From a virus, in IMG/VR virus record IMGVR_UViG_3300018080_000524, positions 1-26,746 of that record: DNA of 26,746 nucleotides; one strand, written 5' to 3'. Of the stretch, positions 1-6,266 are shown in pieces. The translations under genes and the position numbers were made by a program. The notes under the pieces were generated by a model, which did no database searches, was not told the DNA's origin, and was given only the letters and a program-made list of their open reading frames with translations. How positions within the stretch are numbered: position 1 is the stretch's first letter; every line of letters starts with the position of its first letter.

Positions 1-14
1 AGGAGGATATAAAA

Positions 15-308
15 ATGATGAAAGCAAAAAAAGTAGAAGTGGAAATAGTAGAAGGCGAGGGGCTAGTAGCTTTGCTAGGGAAACGGGTATTGCTGATGTG
101 CGCTAATTATTTTTATGAGGGAATTTTAGAGGGAGTAAATGGCGAATGTGTTGCCTTGGGCGACCCCGGCATAGTTTACGAAACCGGACCGTGGTCTTCG
201 GATAAATGGCGAGACCGCCAAGCGCTAGGTATCTCAACTCATTATATTATGAAAAATGCGATTGAATCTTTCGGTGCTTTCGAAAAATCGCCAAAAGGTC
301 AATCCTGA
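15..308 (+). CDS. Small hypothetical phage protein (97 aa)
   Basis: I do not recognise the family. The start is well supported: AGGAGG at 1-6 lies 8 bases before the ATG at 15. The protein has a charged Lys/Glu N-terminus (residues 1-16), a hydrophobic core around residues 16-40, and a C-terminal segment HYIMKNAIESFG near residues 76-87. That segment reappears, with mostly synonymous base changes, in the same reading frame at about 475-510 (HYVMKRAIESFG), so the gene has a diverged paralogue immediately downstream. The phrase ETGP also occurs upstream of the shared segment in both copies. It is the first of a run of small early genes before the primase-helicase and probably has an accessory early role. 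Function unknown. Confidence 0.75.
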   Translation: MMKAKKVEVEIVEGEGLVALLGKRVLLMCANYFYEGILEGVNGECVALGDPGIVYETGPWSSDKWRDRQALGISTHYIMKNAIESFGAFEKSPKGQS

Positions 309-530
309 TGTTCACCTGTCGGGTAGGCGCCTGGAGCGGTAGCCGAAGCTTGGGCGGAAGCCAGACCTGGACCTGGAGCAGAAGCGGCAGCTGGAGCCCG
401 GTCCGGGCCTGGAGCGGATGTGGAAACCGGCGCTGGAGCCCGGGGTGGGCCTGGAGCGGATGTGGAAACCGGTCCACACTATGTTATGAAGCGCGCTATT
501 GAGTCGTTTGGCGAGGTAGATAAGCGATGA
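309..530 (+). pseudogene. Low-complexity G/A/P-rich reading frame ending in a paralogue of the first gene's C-terminus
   Basis: In the frame of the first gene, a TAG at 324-326 is followed by an open frame from 327 to the TGA at 528-530. It encodes about 50 residues of Gly/Ala/Pro/Glu-rich sequence, then GPHYVMKRAIESFG and EVDKR. The tail matches the C-terminus of the upstream protein with synonymous third-base differences, so that frame was once, or still is, translated. No ATG or convincing ribosome site opens it; only internal GTG codons (for example at 420 and 462) are available. A second frame, 308-502, starts with an ATG that shares a base with the upstream TGA and gives a Trp/Ser/Gly/Arg-rich 64-residue peptide. 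Either the paralogue's 5' half was replaced by repeat DNA, or the 308 frame is the gene. I favour a broken paralogue. Confidence 0.45.
390..472 (+). repeat. Tandem 42-bp repeat, two units, in frame
   Basis: Unit 1 is 390-430 and unit 2 is 432-472. They differ at only three positions, and a 26-base core is identical (405-430 and 447-472). The period is 42 bases, or 14 codons, so gain or loss of a unit keeps the reading frame. In the paralogue frame each unit reads AGAR(S/G)GPGADVETG. The surrounding DNA also carries a looser GGAGCN periodicity, with at least ten GGAGC occurrences between 327 and 640. Confidence 0.85.
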
Positions 531-745
531 TATTTAATAAACGTGGACGTAGCAATAGTGGACGCCGGAGTTGGAGCAAGAGTGGGAGCGGGACTTGGTT
601 CAAGAGCTGGGTCAGGAGCTGGAGCGGCAACACTGGCCAGAACGGGAGTTTTTGGAGAGTGGGCTGGGGCCAAAGCCATACCGGTAGCTGTAGCTGCTGC
701 CGGATTGGGAACAGGACTCGAAGCTCGGGCGGGGATTGGGAATAG
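527..745 (+). CDS. Low-complexity Ser/Gly/Trp/Arg-rich small protein (reading frame uncertain)
   Basis: The ATG at 527 overlaps the TGA at 528-530 and has GAGG at 513-516 ten bases upstream. The stop at 743-745 sits just before the AGGAGG of the next gene (748-753), so start and stop signals fit an operon gene. The 72-residue product is basic and rich in Ser, Gly, Trp and Arg, with SWSKSGSGTW-like repeats and no recognised domain. A competing frame (GTG at 543, running to 809) reads a Gly/Ala/Val-rich protein in which Ala and Gly codons vary mainly at their third base. That frame is the one that holds the paralogue tail upstream, but it lacks a ribosome site and overlaps the next gene by 46 bases. 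The choice of frame is unresolved. Base composition is clearly richer in G and C than the neighbouring genes. Confidence 0.35.
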   Translation: MIFNKRGRSNSGRRSWSKSGSGTWFKSWVRSWSGNTGQNGSFWRVGWGQSHTGSCSCCRIGNRTRSSGGDWE

Positions 746-763
746 ACAGGAGGATTATAAAAA

Positions 764-1270
764 ATGGCACCGAATTCGTGCAAAGACTGTAAATTTTATC
801 AATTTATGAGCGATCGCTGCGGCAATTCTGAGAGCGACCAATTTTATTCTGTCGGACCGCCGGTGATTTGTAAGGAGTATCAATCGGCTTCGTGTGGCGA
901 TTGTGACGACTGTAGCTGTGATGATAAATGCGATACGTGCGACTCAGATAAATGTGGAGATACCGATCCCCGGGGAGACTCACTCGACCGGCTATTTAAA
1001 TCGTTAACCACGGATGAGATAAATACGGGCGAATGGAAAATTGGCAGAGACCCACTCTATTTTTCCGATCTTGCTAAAATTTCAAGCCACACTATCGAAT
1101 TCGTCAAAATCAAAAATCAAGTGATAAAATCCAAGCAGGCTGTAAAATGCGCCGGCGCATCGGAGGGCATAGTAAACACATTCGACTTGCTCATTGACAT
1201 ATTGGACTCATACGAGTATACTGCTGATTATTTCGCGTGGGAAGATGCCCGCGAACCAGCAGAGGAGTGA
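764..1270 (+). CDS. Cys-rich putative zinc-binding phage protein (168 aa)
   Basis: AGGAGG at 748-753 is ten bases before the ATG, and this leader almost copies the one before the first gene. The N-terminus carries CKDCKFY (residues 6-12) followed by spaced cysteines, a pattern often seen in small phage zinc-cluster proteins. Residues about 44-66 are a dense Cys/Asp run (CGDCDDC, CDDKCDTC) resembling a metal-binding cluster. The second half (from about residue 72) is a normal-looking domain with no cluster, containing SLDRLFKSLT and a helical segment DLLIDILDSY. It lies two bases ahead of a small membrane peptide gene. Metal binding is inferred from cysteine spacing; the function is unknown. 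A related but shorter Cys-cluster protein occurs at 5994-6179. Confidence 0.8.
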   Translation: MAPNSCKDCKFYQFMSDRCGNSESDQFYSVGPPVICKEYQSASCGDCDDCSCDDKCDTCDSDKCGDTDPRGDSLDRLFKSLTTDEINTGEWKIGRDPLYFSDLAKISSHTIEFVKIKNQVIKSKQAVKCAGASEGIVNTFDLLIDILDSYEYTADYFAWEDAREPAEE

Positions 1271-1271
1271 T

Positions 1272-1445
1272 ATGTCAAAGCTGCGCTTAATAACAGGACT
1301 TATATGTGTTGTTCTGTGCCTTTTGGACGTTTTAGTAGTACTTACTTGCTTAACCTTGGGAGTGCCGGTTGAAGATCTTAAAATATTGATTCTGTCGTCA
1401 TTTGTCACTGCGTTGGGAGCGTATTTAAACTTGATTGCGAGATGA
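1272..1445 (+). CDS. Small membrane protein with two predicted transmembrane helices (57 aa)
   Basis: The ATG at 1272 has a GAGGAG ribosome site just upstream (within 1261-1267) and follows the previous stop by one base. The in-frame upstream TTG at 1194 lies inside the preceding gene and is not used here. The product is almost entirely hydrophobic, with helices at about residues 7-30 and 36-56 separated by a short VPVEDLK loop. A two-helix peptide this small could be a holin-like or membrane-altering early protein, but its position directly before the primase-helicase gene is unusual for lysis. Function unknown. Confidence 0.65.
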   Translation: MSKLRLITGLICVVLCLLDVLVVLTCLTLGVPVEDLKILILSSFVTALGAYLNLIAR

Positions 1446-1446
1446 G

Positions 1447-3831
1447 ATGAGGATGTCAAACAAGCAAATACTCCGCTGGTACCGCAAGCATAATATGGAG
1501 TTGTTGCCGGTTCGCCCGAAAGACAAACGGCCCCGCGACTCCGGCTGGCGCACGAATCAGTATACAGACGGACATCTACTCGGCTGGATGGTGACCGGCG
1601 GAAATCTGGGCTATCGCATCGGGCCTGACGAGGTTGTTATCGATGTAGATCCCAGAAATTACCGAGACGGAGATTCGCTTGAAAAATTACACAAGGACTT
1701 AGATCTGCCGAAATTCGAGACGATCGGAGTTACGACGGGGGGTGGAGGATTACACTATTACTTTAAATTACCCAACATCGAACGATATAAAAACGAATTG
1801 TCGGATAAATATCCCGGCATTGAGATAAAGGCGCACGGAAAATATGTAGTAGCCGCCGGGTCAACGCATCCCGAAACCGGGCGTCCGTATCAGCTATTCG
1901 AAAATATCGAAAATCTCAAACATGCCGAAATCCCCGAACAAATCCGCCAAACCTACCGCTCAGAAATCGGGGGACCGTCGTCCGAGCGTCAGATTATTGA
2001 CACCGCGCAGTTATCCGAGCTGCTCAAACAGTTAGATGTATACAATTATGACACCAACGACTCGTGGTTTCGCATCATGGCCGCGAGCCATGGAGCGACC
2101 GAAGGGGCCGGGATTGAGGAATTTGTAGAATGGTCGATTGGCGATTCGCAGTACGCGAATAGCGAAGATGAGATCCGAGCGCGCTGGAGGTCCCTGGGGT
2201 CGTCTGGCAAAATCAATTTATTGGGGCTCGGAGCCTTGTTGCGCGAAATCCAAAAAGCCGGCGGAAATATTGACGATTTCCAGCGGGAACAAACTGCAAC
2301 CGCGTTTGCGGAAAGTATACCGGAGGAGGTACCTTCGGCCAACGGATTTGACGCCCTTATGGATGAGATCCAGGGGGCGTCCGAGATGAAACCGCACCTC
2401 GTTATGGCGCTGGCAAAAAAGATTTCCACATACTCCGACCCCGCCGCGCGAGAGGCGCTGTTGCTCGAACTAAAACGGCGTAGCAAGTTCTCGCTTTCGA
2501 TGTTGCGAAAGGCTGCCCGGCCACCGACCGAAGACCTGGCGGATATGGCCGCAACGAAATTGCTTAACGATCGATTCTTCGGTGGCGAGCATCTCATCCG
2601 CGCAATCGATGGAAATTATTGGACTTATACCGGCAAGCACTGGCGGCTGTGGAATGTGGATCTGCTCAAAAAAGAGATAGACACGCATCTGATCGAATCG
2701 GCCCTGTGCTCTAACTCCAACCTCACGCACGCTTCCGCTCTGGACCAGATAGAAAAAATCTTACGGGCACGAACGGCCAGAGACGCCGATCTGTTTTCGC
2801 CTCCGCCGGTCAACGGACACACTCTAATTAACTGTTCCAACGGCACTGTATATTTAGACAATAGTACTGGAGCCGTAGACCTGCGGCCTCACGATCCACG
2901 AGATTATGTGCTCTCAATGTTAACTACCGACTATGACCCCAAAGCCGAGTGTCCTATGTTTGACAAGGCCCTCAAGGAGCTAATGTCTCCACTGCCTGAT
3001 GGCGAGCAAGTCATCGAGTTGATTTGGGAATTGTACGGATATACAATCCAGTGCAAAAAAGATCTGCCGCTGTTTTGTTTATTCCAGGGCGAGGGCGAGA
3101 ACGGTAAAACTTTCGTGCTGGAAGTGCTGACCCGGCTGCTGGGCGAGTCATCGCTGAATGATAGTATCGGTCAGTATGATACTTCGAAAAATCGGTTTGC
3201 TTTCGACGCGTTGGTCGGCAAGCTGGCGTTAATAGATGATGACGTAAATAAGGACACGATTCTGCCTGACGGATTTCTAAAGACGATCACCGAGAATAAG
3301 CGATTGACCGCCGAGCCGAAGGGCGGAAAAAAATTCGGATTTGTCAGCCAAGCTACGGTTTTTTTGGCGAGCAACCATTGGCCGAAAACTCGAGATCTGT
3401 CAAAGGGGATGCGGCGCCGCATGTGCGTAATTCCATTTCGTTTTGACCTAACGCAACATGGTATTGACCCCCAGCTCAAATATCGCATTTTCGATCAAGA
3501 GCTTAGCGGGGTGTTGCGTAAGGCGATCGAGGCATTTCAGCGCATGCGGCGCCGCGGCAGATTTCTGACGCCCCCCAGTTGTTTGGCAGCCACTCGCGAA
3601 TGGGAAGTCAAGGCAAATCCGGCATCGTTGTTTATGGAGGAGCTTTACAAGACCGCCGACTCGTCGGTATCTGTCGAAAATTTATGGGCCACCTATCAAG
3701 CGTGGTGTCTCGATGTCGGCGCCCGTCGCACATACACCCGACCCGGATTGGTCGCCGCGGTGAAAGAGATGGGTTACAAGCTGGACGGAAAACAGGTACA
3801 AAACCTACAAAGGAGGACGGACGATGGATGA
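1447..3831 (+). CDS. Primase-polymerase / SF3 (D5-type) helicase fusion
   Basis: This is a bifunctional replication initiator, expected to make primers and unwind the fork. Residues about 1-160 are an archaeo-eukaryotic-type primase-polymerase: DVD (D66, D68), the GGGLHYYF segment (H103) and AAGSTHPETG (H141). Residues about 180-270 resemble a PriCT_2 linker. Residues about 370-520 fit a D5_N region, and 530-680 is an SF3 ATPase with Walker A GEGENGKT (548-555), Walker B LIDDD (D597-D599), sensor FLASNHWP and an Arg-rich RRRM finger. About 795 residues is normal for such fusions. No strong ribosome site is visible; ATG 1447 and ATG 1453 are both possible, and a TTG at 1435 is less likely. It is the main replication gene of the operon and overlaps a small gene at its 3' end. 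Confidence 0.93.
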   Translation: MRMSNKQILRWYRKHNMELLPVRPKDKRPRDSGWRTNQYTDGHLLGWMVTGGNLGYRIGPDEVVIDVDPRNYRDGDSLEKLHKDLDLPKFETIGVTTGGGGLHYYFKLPNIERYKNELSDKYPGIEIKAHGKYVVAAGSTHPETGRPYQLFENIENLKHAEIPEQIRQTYRSEIGGPSSERQIIDTAQLSELLKQLDVYNYDTNDSWFRIMAASHGATEGAGIEEFVEWSIGDSQYANSEDEIRARWRSLGSSGKINLLGLGALLREIQKAGGNIDDFQREQTATAFAESIPEEVPSANGFDALMDEIQGASEMKPHLVMALAKKISTYSDPAAREALLLELKRRSKFSLSMLRKAARPPTEDLADMAATKLLNDRFFGGEHLIRAIDGNYWTYTGKHWRLWNVDLLKKEIDTHLIESALCSNSNLTHASALDQIEKILRARTARDADLFSPPPVNGHTLINCSNGTVYLDNSTGAVDLRPHDPRDYVLSMLTTDYDPKAECPMFDKALKELMSPLPDGEQVIELIWELYGYTIQCKKDLPLFCLFQGEGENGKTFVLEVLTRLLGESSLNDSIGQYDTSKNRFAFDALVGKLALIDDDVNKDTILPDGFLKTITENKRLTAEPKGGKKFGFVSQATVFLASNHWPKTRDLSKGMRRRMCVIPFRFDLTQHGIDPQLKYRIFDQELSGVLRKAIEAFQRMRRRGRFLTPPSCLAATREWEVKANPASLFMEELYKTADSSVSVENLWATYQAWCLDVGARRTYTRPGLVAAVKEMGYKLDGKQVQNLQRRTDDG

Positions 3832-3997
3832 GGATGCTAGAGTTGCAATGTGTATAACATTAAATGAGGCGCTAGCGCTTTTGTATCAATGTCACGACGC
3901 GCATCCGCAATCACTTCGATTGTCGAAAGCGATTGTAAAATTGATCGATGTCAAAAAATCACTAGACACCATCTACAAGGAGGACAAAAATGACTGA
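3824..3997 (+). CDS. Small hypothetical helical protein (57 aa)
   Basis: AGGAGG at 3811-3816 lies seven bases before the ATG at 3824, a very good start signal. The frame runs 57 codons to the TGA at 3995-3997, overlapping the primase-helicase by 8 bases and the next gene by 8 bases. The product begins MDEDARVAMCITLNEALALL and looks mainly helical, with no recognised motif. The tight overlaps and strong ribosome site indicate a real gene coupled to its neighbours; without it there would be a 158-base gap in an otherwise gapless operon. Function unknown. Confidence 0.7.
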   Translation: MDEDARVAMCITLNEALALLYQCHDAHPQSLRLSKAIVKLIDVKKSLDTIYKEDKND

Positions 3998-4358
3998 CAT
4001 CAATCTGCGAGTACCAGAGAGTATTGACGACTTTTTTCGAGCTGCCGCCGAGTTTTTGCGGTCTATCACTCGGGATTCGTCGTCCAATTATACTGTAATT
4101 ACACCAACGCCGGAAGCTCCCGAAAAACTCGAGGCACCCAAGGCGGAGCCGAAAGATATTAAAACGGAAGCATCGTTTGAATTGTCGTTCGATCAAATCC
4201 ACGAAGCGACAAACCGCACATCCATGTTGCCCGGAGTCGAAACCGCCGATATAAAGCATCTCATTTCACGATTTACCGACGGTAAGCTAGCGGATCTGCC
4301 ACATGAGAAATACATGGAATACCTGGAGGGTTTAGATGACCTCGCCAACCAAGCATAG
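3990..4358 (+). CDS. Hypothetical acidic phage protein (122 aa)
   Basis: The ATG at 3990 follows AAGGAGG (about 3977-3983) at good spacing. The N-terminus (residues 1-33) is a helical segment, DDFFRAAAEFLRSI. Residues about 38-62 form a Pro/Glu/Lys-rich linker (PTPEAPEKLEAPKAEPKD), and the C-terminal part (63-122) is a small, probably helical domain. The layout of two small domains joined by a flexible acidic linker would suit an adaptor or DNA-repair accessory protein. The 3' end overlaps the DUF2800 nuclease gene by 23 bases, so the two are probably translated together. I do not recognise the family. Confidence 0.75.
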   Translation: MTDINLRVPESIDDFFRAAAEFLRSITRDSSSNYTVITPTPEAPEKLEAPKAEPKDIKTEASFELSFDQIHEATNRTSMLPGVETADIKHLISRFTDGKLADLPHEKYMEYLEGLDDLANQA

Positions 4359-5454
4359 CCCCTATGGCCCTAGTGGCGCAGATCGTTGGATGTCGTGTCC
4401 GGGTTCGATCAGCTTAATCGAACGATTTACTAAGCAATTCGGAGAAACCCCCCCAAGCCCGGCGGCCGAAGAAGGCACTAGAGCACACGAGATTGCAGCG
4501 AAAGCGCTGCTTTCCGGCAAGCCGCCAAAAGAGGCTTTAGCGGAAATACCAAACGTCCCGGAAGATTGGATCGATCCGTTGTTGGTTTATTTGGACGCGG
4601 TCACGGTAGGGCGCGAATTAATTTCAGATCCAAACGATTTCCGGGTTGAAGCCTGGCGACAATGGGACGAAGACCCGCGGATTGCAGGTACGGCTGATTG
4701 TATATGTAGGGCGGGCAACGTACTTATTGTCAGTGACCTAAAGTTTGGGATCGGTAAATTCGTCGATGCCCGGTCAATGCAACTGAGTATCTATGCCTTT
4801 CTTGCCCTACAAGATTATCCGGAGGTAGAAACTGTAGTACAACGCATAGTGCAGCCACGCTGGAGAGGTACCGCAGAAAAAGTCCGCGAAGTTACGTATT
4901 CCGCAGCTGATTTGCAAAAAGCTGTTTCGGAGGCCTTGCGTGCTGCATTGCGCGAAGTGGACGAAAACCCACACAAATTCCACATGGGATCACACTGCGA
5001 GTGGTGCCCGGCGCAATCAATATGCCCCGAGCAGCGAGCAGATTTGACCAGGATATTGACGATGCAAGATCAAAAAAACGACATACAATATATCGATTTC
5101 GTTTTGAAAAAAGAAAAACAAATCACTAATATCATCGCATCTGCCAAGAAGGCGGCAAAGCGATTGTTGCTCGACGGCGGAAATCTACCGGATTGGGAAT
5201 TGATTGAGACGCGCGGAAGACAGCGTTGGTCCCAAGAGTCGGCCGACGTCGAGCAAGCGCTTTTAGCAGAGGGCTTTCCCTACAGTCAGATATGCCCCGC
5301 CAAGCTGGCAACCCCCGCGCAATTGCGTAAAAAAATAAACAACACAGAGTTACTGGAATCCTTGACAGTGCGAGATACCGTGGTTAAAATTGTAAGAAGG
5401 CGCCAAGAGGAGGCGCAAGAGTCGGCCGCCGCGTTTGCCGACGAGGAGGTATAA
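4336..5454 (+). CDS. DUF2800 family, Cas4/RecB-like PD-(D/E)XK nuclease
   Basis: A predicted exonuclease of phage replication and recombination cassettes. The full Cas4-like motif set is present: H51 in EGTRAHEIA, D121 in GTADC, D134-x-K136 in SDLKFG, and Q149 with Y153 in MQLSIY. Four cysteines, C21 and C221/C224/C230 (CEWC, then C), match the iron-sulphur cluster arrangement of Cas4/AddB nucleases. 372 residues is typical for DUF2800. The start has GGAGG at 4325-4329 six bases upstream, inside the preceding gene. In related phages this gene stands directly before a DUF2815 gene and a family A polymerase, as here. Likely role: processing DNA ends during replication or recombination. No CRISPR genes are nearby, so an adaptation role is not suggested. 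Confidence 0.92.
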   Translation: MTSPTKHSPYGPSGADRWMSCPGSISLIERFTKQFGETPPSPAAEEGTRAHEIAAKALLSGKPPKEALAEIPNVPEDWIDPLLVYLDAVTVGRELISDPNDFRVEAWRQWDEDPRIAGTADCICRAGNVLIVSDLKFGIGKFVDARSMQLSIYAFLALQDYPEVETVVQRIVQPRWRGTAEKVREVTYSAADLQKAVSEALRAALREVDENPHKFHMGSHCEWCPAQSICPEQRADLTRILTMQDQKNDIQYIDFVLKKEKQITNIIASAKKAAKRLLLDGGNLPDWELIETRGRQRWSQESADVEQALLAEGFPYSQICPAKLATPAQLRKKINNTELLESLTVRDTVVKIVRRRQEEAQESAAAFADEEV

Positions 5455-5459
5455 GTAAA

Positions 5460-5984
5460 ATGGCTAATATAACCCCCGCGTTTATATGTAGATTCCCGAA
5501 ATTAAACAATCCACTTGAGCGGCCGCCGACCGAATTGAGCAAAAAATACGAGGTTCGCGCCATGTGGCCGGCCGGAGCTGATTTGTCGGTTATCAAAGAG
5601 CAAGTTTTGAATGCGGCCAAAGAGCGCTTCGGTACTCCGTTGCCCAAGGGCTTGCATATGCCTTTTCGCAAAGACAAAGAGGATGTCTTTTTTGGCAACG
5701 AATGGTCTCCGATGCGAAACGAGCGGCGCCCGATGATGCACGCCCGCGATCCCAACAGGGATGCGTCCCCGGATGATTTTTATGACGGGTGTCAAGCCCG
5801 GGCCATGTACGAGGTTTTTGCGTACGACGCTCACGGCGGCCGCGGAGTGCGATTGACGCTTAAGGCGATCCAGTTTATCGCCGACGGCGATCCCCTGGGG
5901 ACAGGATCGATGAGCTTCGAATCCTCGCAGGACGCTTTTGCATCTGAGCCCGCGCCAGAAACAGACGATACTCCCGACTGGTAG
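5460..5984 (+). CDS. DUF2815 family protein, probable ssDNA-binding protein
   Basis: The sequence fits DUF2815, a phage family generally treated as a ssDNA-binding protein partnered with DUF2800. Supporting features are the early segment KYEVRAMWPAGADLS, the central FGNEWSPMRNERRP region, YEVFAYDAHGGRGVRLTLKAIQFIADGDPLG in two parts typical of the family's C-terminal core, and an acidic tail ending DDTPDW. An acidic C-terminal tip is common in single-strand binding proteins that recruit partners. GAGGAGG at 5443-5449 precedes the ATG at 5460. The 174-residue length is normal. It is cotranscribed between the nuclease and the polymerase; its expected role is to coat unwound template. Confidence 0.85.
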   Translation: MANITPAFICRFPKLNNPLERPPTELSKKYEVRAMWPAGADLSVIKEQVLNAAKERFGTPLPKGLHMPFRKDKEDVFFGNEWSPMRNERRPMMHARDPNRDASPDDFYDGCQARAMYEVFAYDAHGGRGVRLTLKAIQFIADGDPLGTGSMSFESSQDAFASEPAPETDDTPDW

Positions 5985-5993
5985 GAGAGAGAT

Positions 5994-6179
5994 ATGTTAC
6001 CGACACCATGTCAAGATTGTGATTATTGGGATCATAAAAATCAAACGTGCGGCGATTGTGAGAAGTTATGTGATTATCGGATTGAAACTCAGCTAATTCC
6101 GGAATTTGAAGAATCCGAGCTGGAAATTTTTTCATTTGATCCACTTTTTGACCTTGACATCGGTGGAGATAATGATTAG
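5994..6179 (+). CDS. Very small Cys-cluster protein, putative zinc-binding (61 aa)
   Basis: AGGAGAG (5984-5990) lies shortly before the ATG at 5994. The first 28 residues hold six cysteines in CQDCDYW, CGDC and LCDY, resembling the N-terminal cluster of the protein at 764-1270. The rest is strongly acidic (EFEESELEIF, DLDIGGDND). A short zinc knuckle with an acidic tail suggests a protein-interaction or DNA-mimic-like role, which is inference only. It ends 25 bases before a strong hairpin and 87 bases before the polymerase start. Confidence 0.7.
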   Translation: MLPTPCQDCDYWDHKNQTCGDCEKLCDYRIETQLIPEFEESELEIFSFDPLFDLDIGGDND

Positions 6180-6204
6180 ATTAAAAGTATCCTTTTTTGT
6201 CCTC

Positions 6205-6258
6205 GTCCCGGGGCGTCTTGACGCGTCCCTGTCCTCCCGCCGAATGGCGCTCCGGGAC
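6205..6258 (+). promoter_or_regulatory. Strong hairpin upstream of the DNA polymerase gene
   Basis: Bases 6205-6217 pair with 6246-6258 over 13 positions, with two G.U pairs and no mismatch, leaving a 28-base loop. The loop contains the palindrome GACGCGTC (6220-6227) and a CCTCCC stretch resembling the 16S anti-Shine-Dalgarno sequence. Only ATTTTCTA separates the stem from the polymerase ATG, and no purine-rich ribosome site is present. It could be a partial terminator, an RNA-processing site, or a structure controlling polymerase translation. Confidence 0.55.
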
Positions 6259-6266
6259 ATTTTCTA

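Noticed and set aside
479-679. - strand Pro/Ala-rich frame over the low-complexity block
   Set aside because: It mirrors the GGAGCN repeats; all neighbours read +, and the paralogue tail is on the + strand.
543-809. + strand Gly/Ala/Val-rich frame with GTG start
   Set aside because: No ribosome site and a 46-base overlap with the well-signalled gene at 764; kept only as the competing reading of 527-745.
1194-1271. Extended start of the two-helix membrane peptide
   Set aside because: The TTG at 1194 is inside the Cys-rich gene, while ATG 1272 has its own ribosome site.
2046-2597. 183-codon frame on the - strand inside the primase-helicase
   Set aside because: Shadow of a gene with intact motifs; no start signal or context.
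4336-5454. Cas4-like nuclease as part of a CRISPR system
   Set aside because: No repeats, Cas1 or Cas2 in the window; DUF2800 with DUF2815 and polA is a standard phage replication set.
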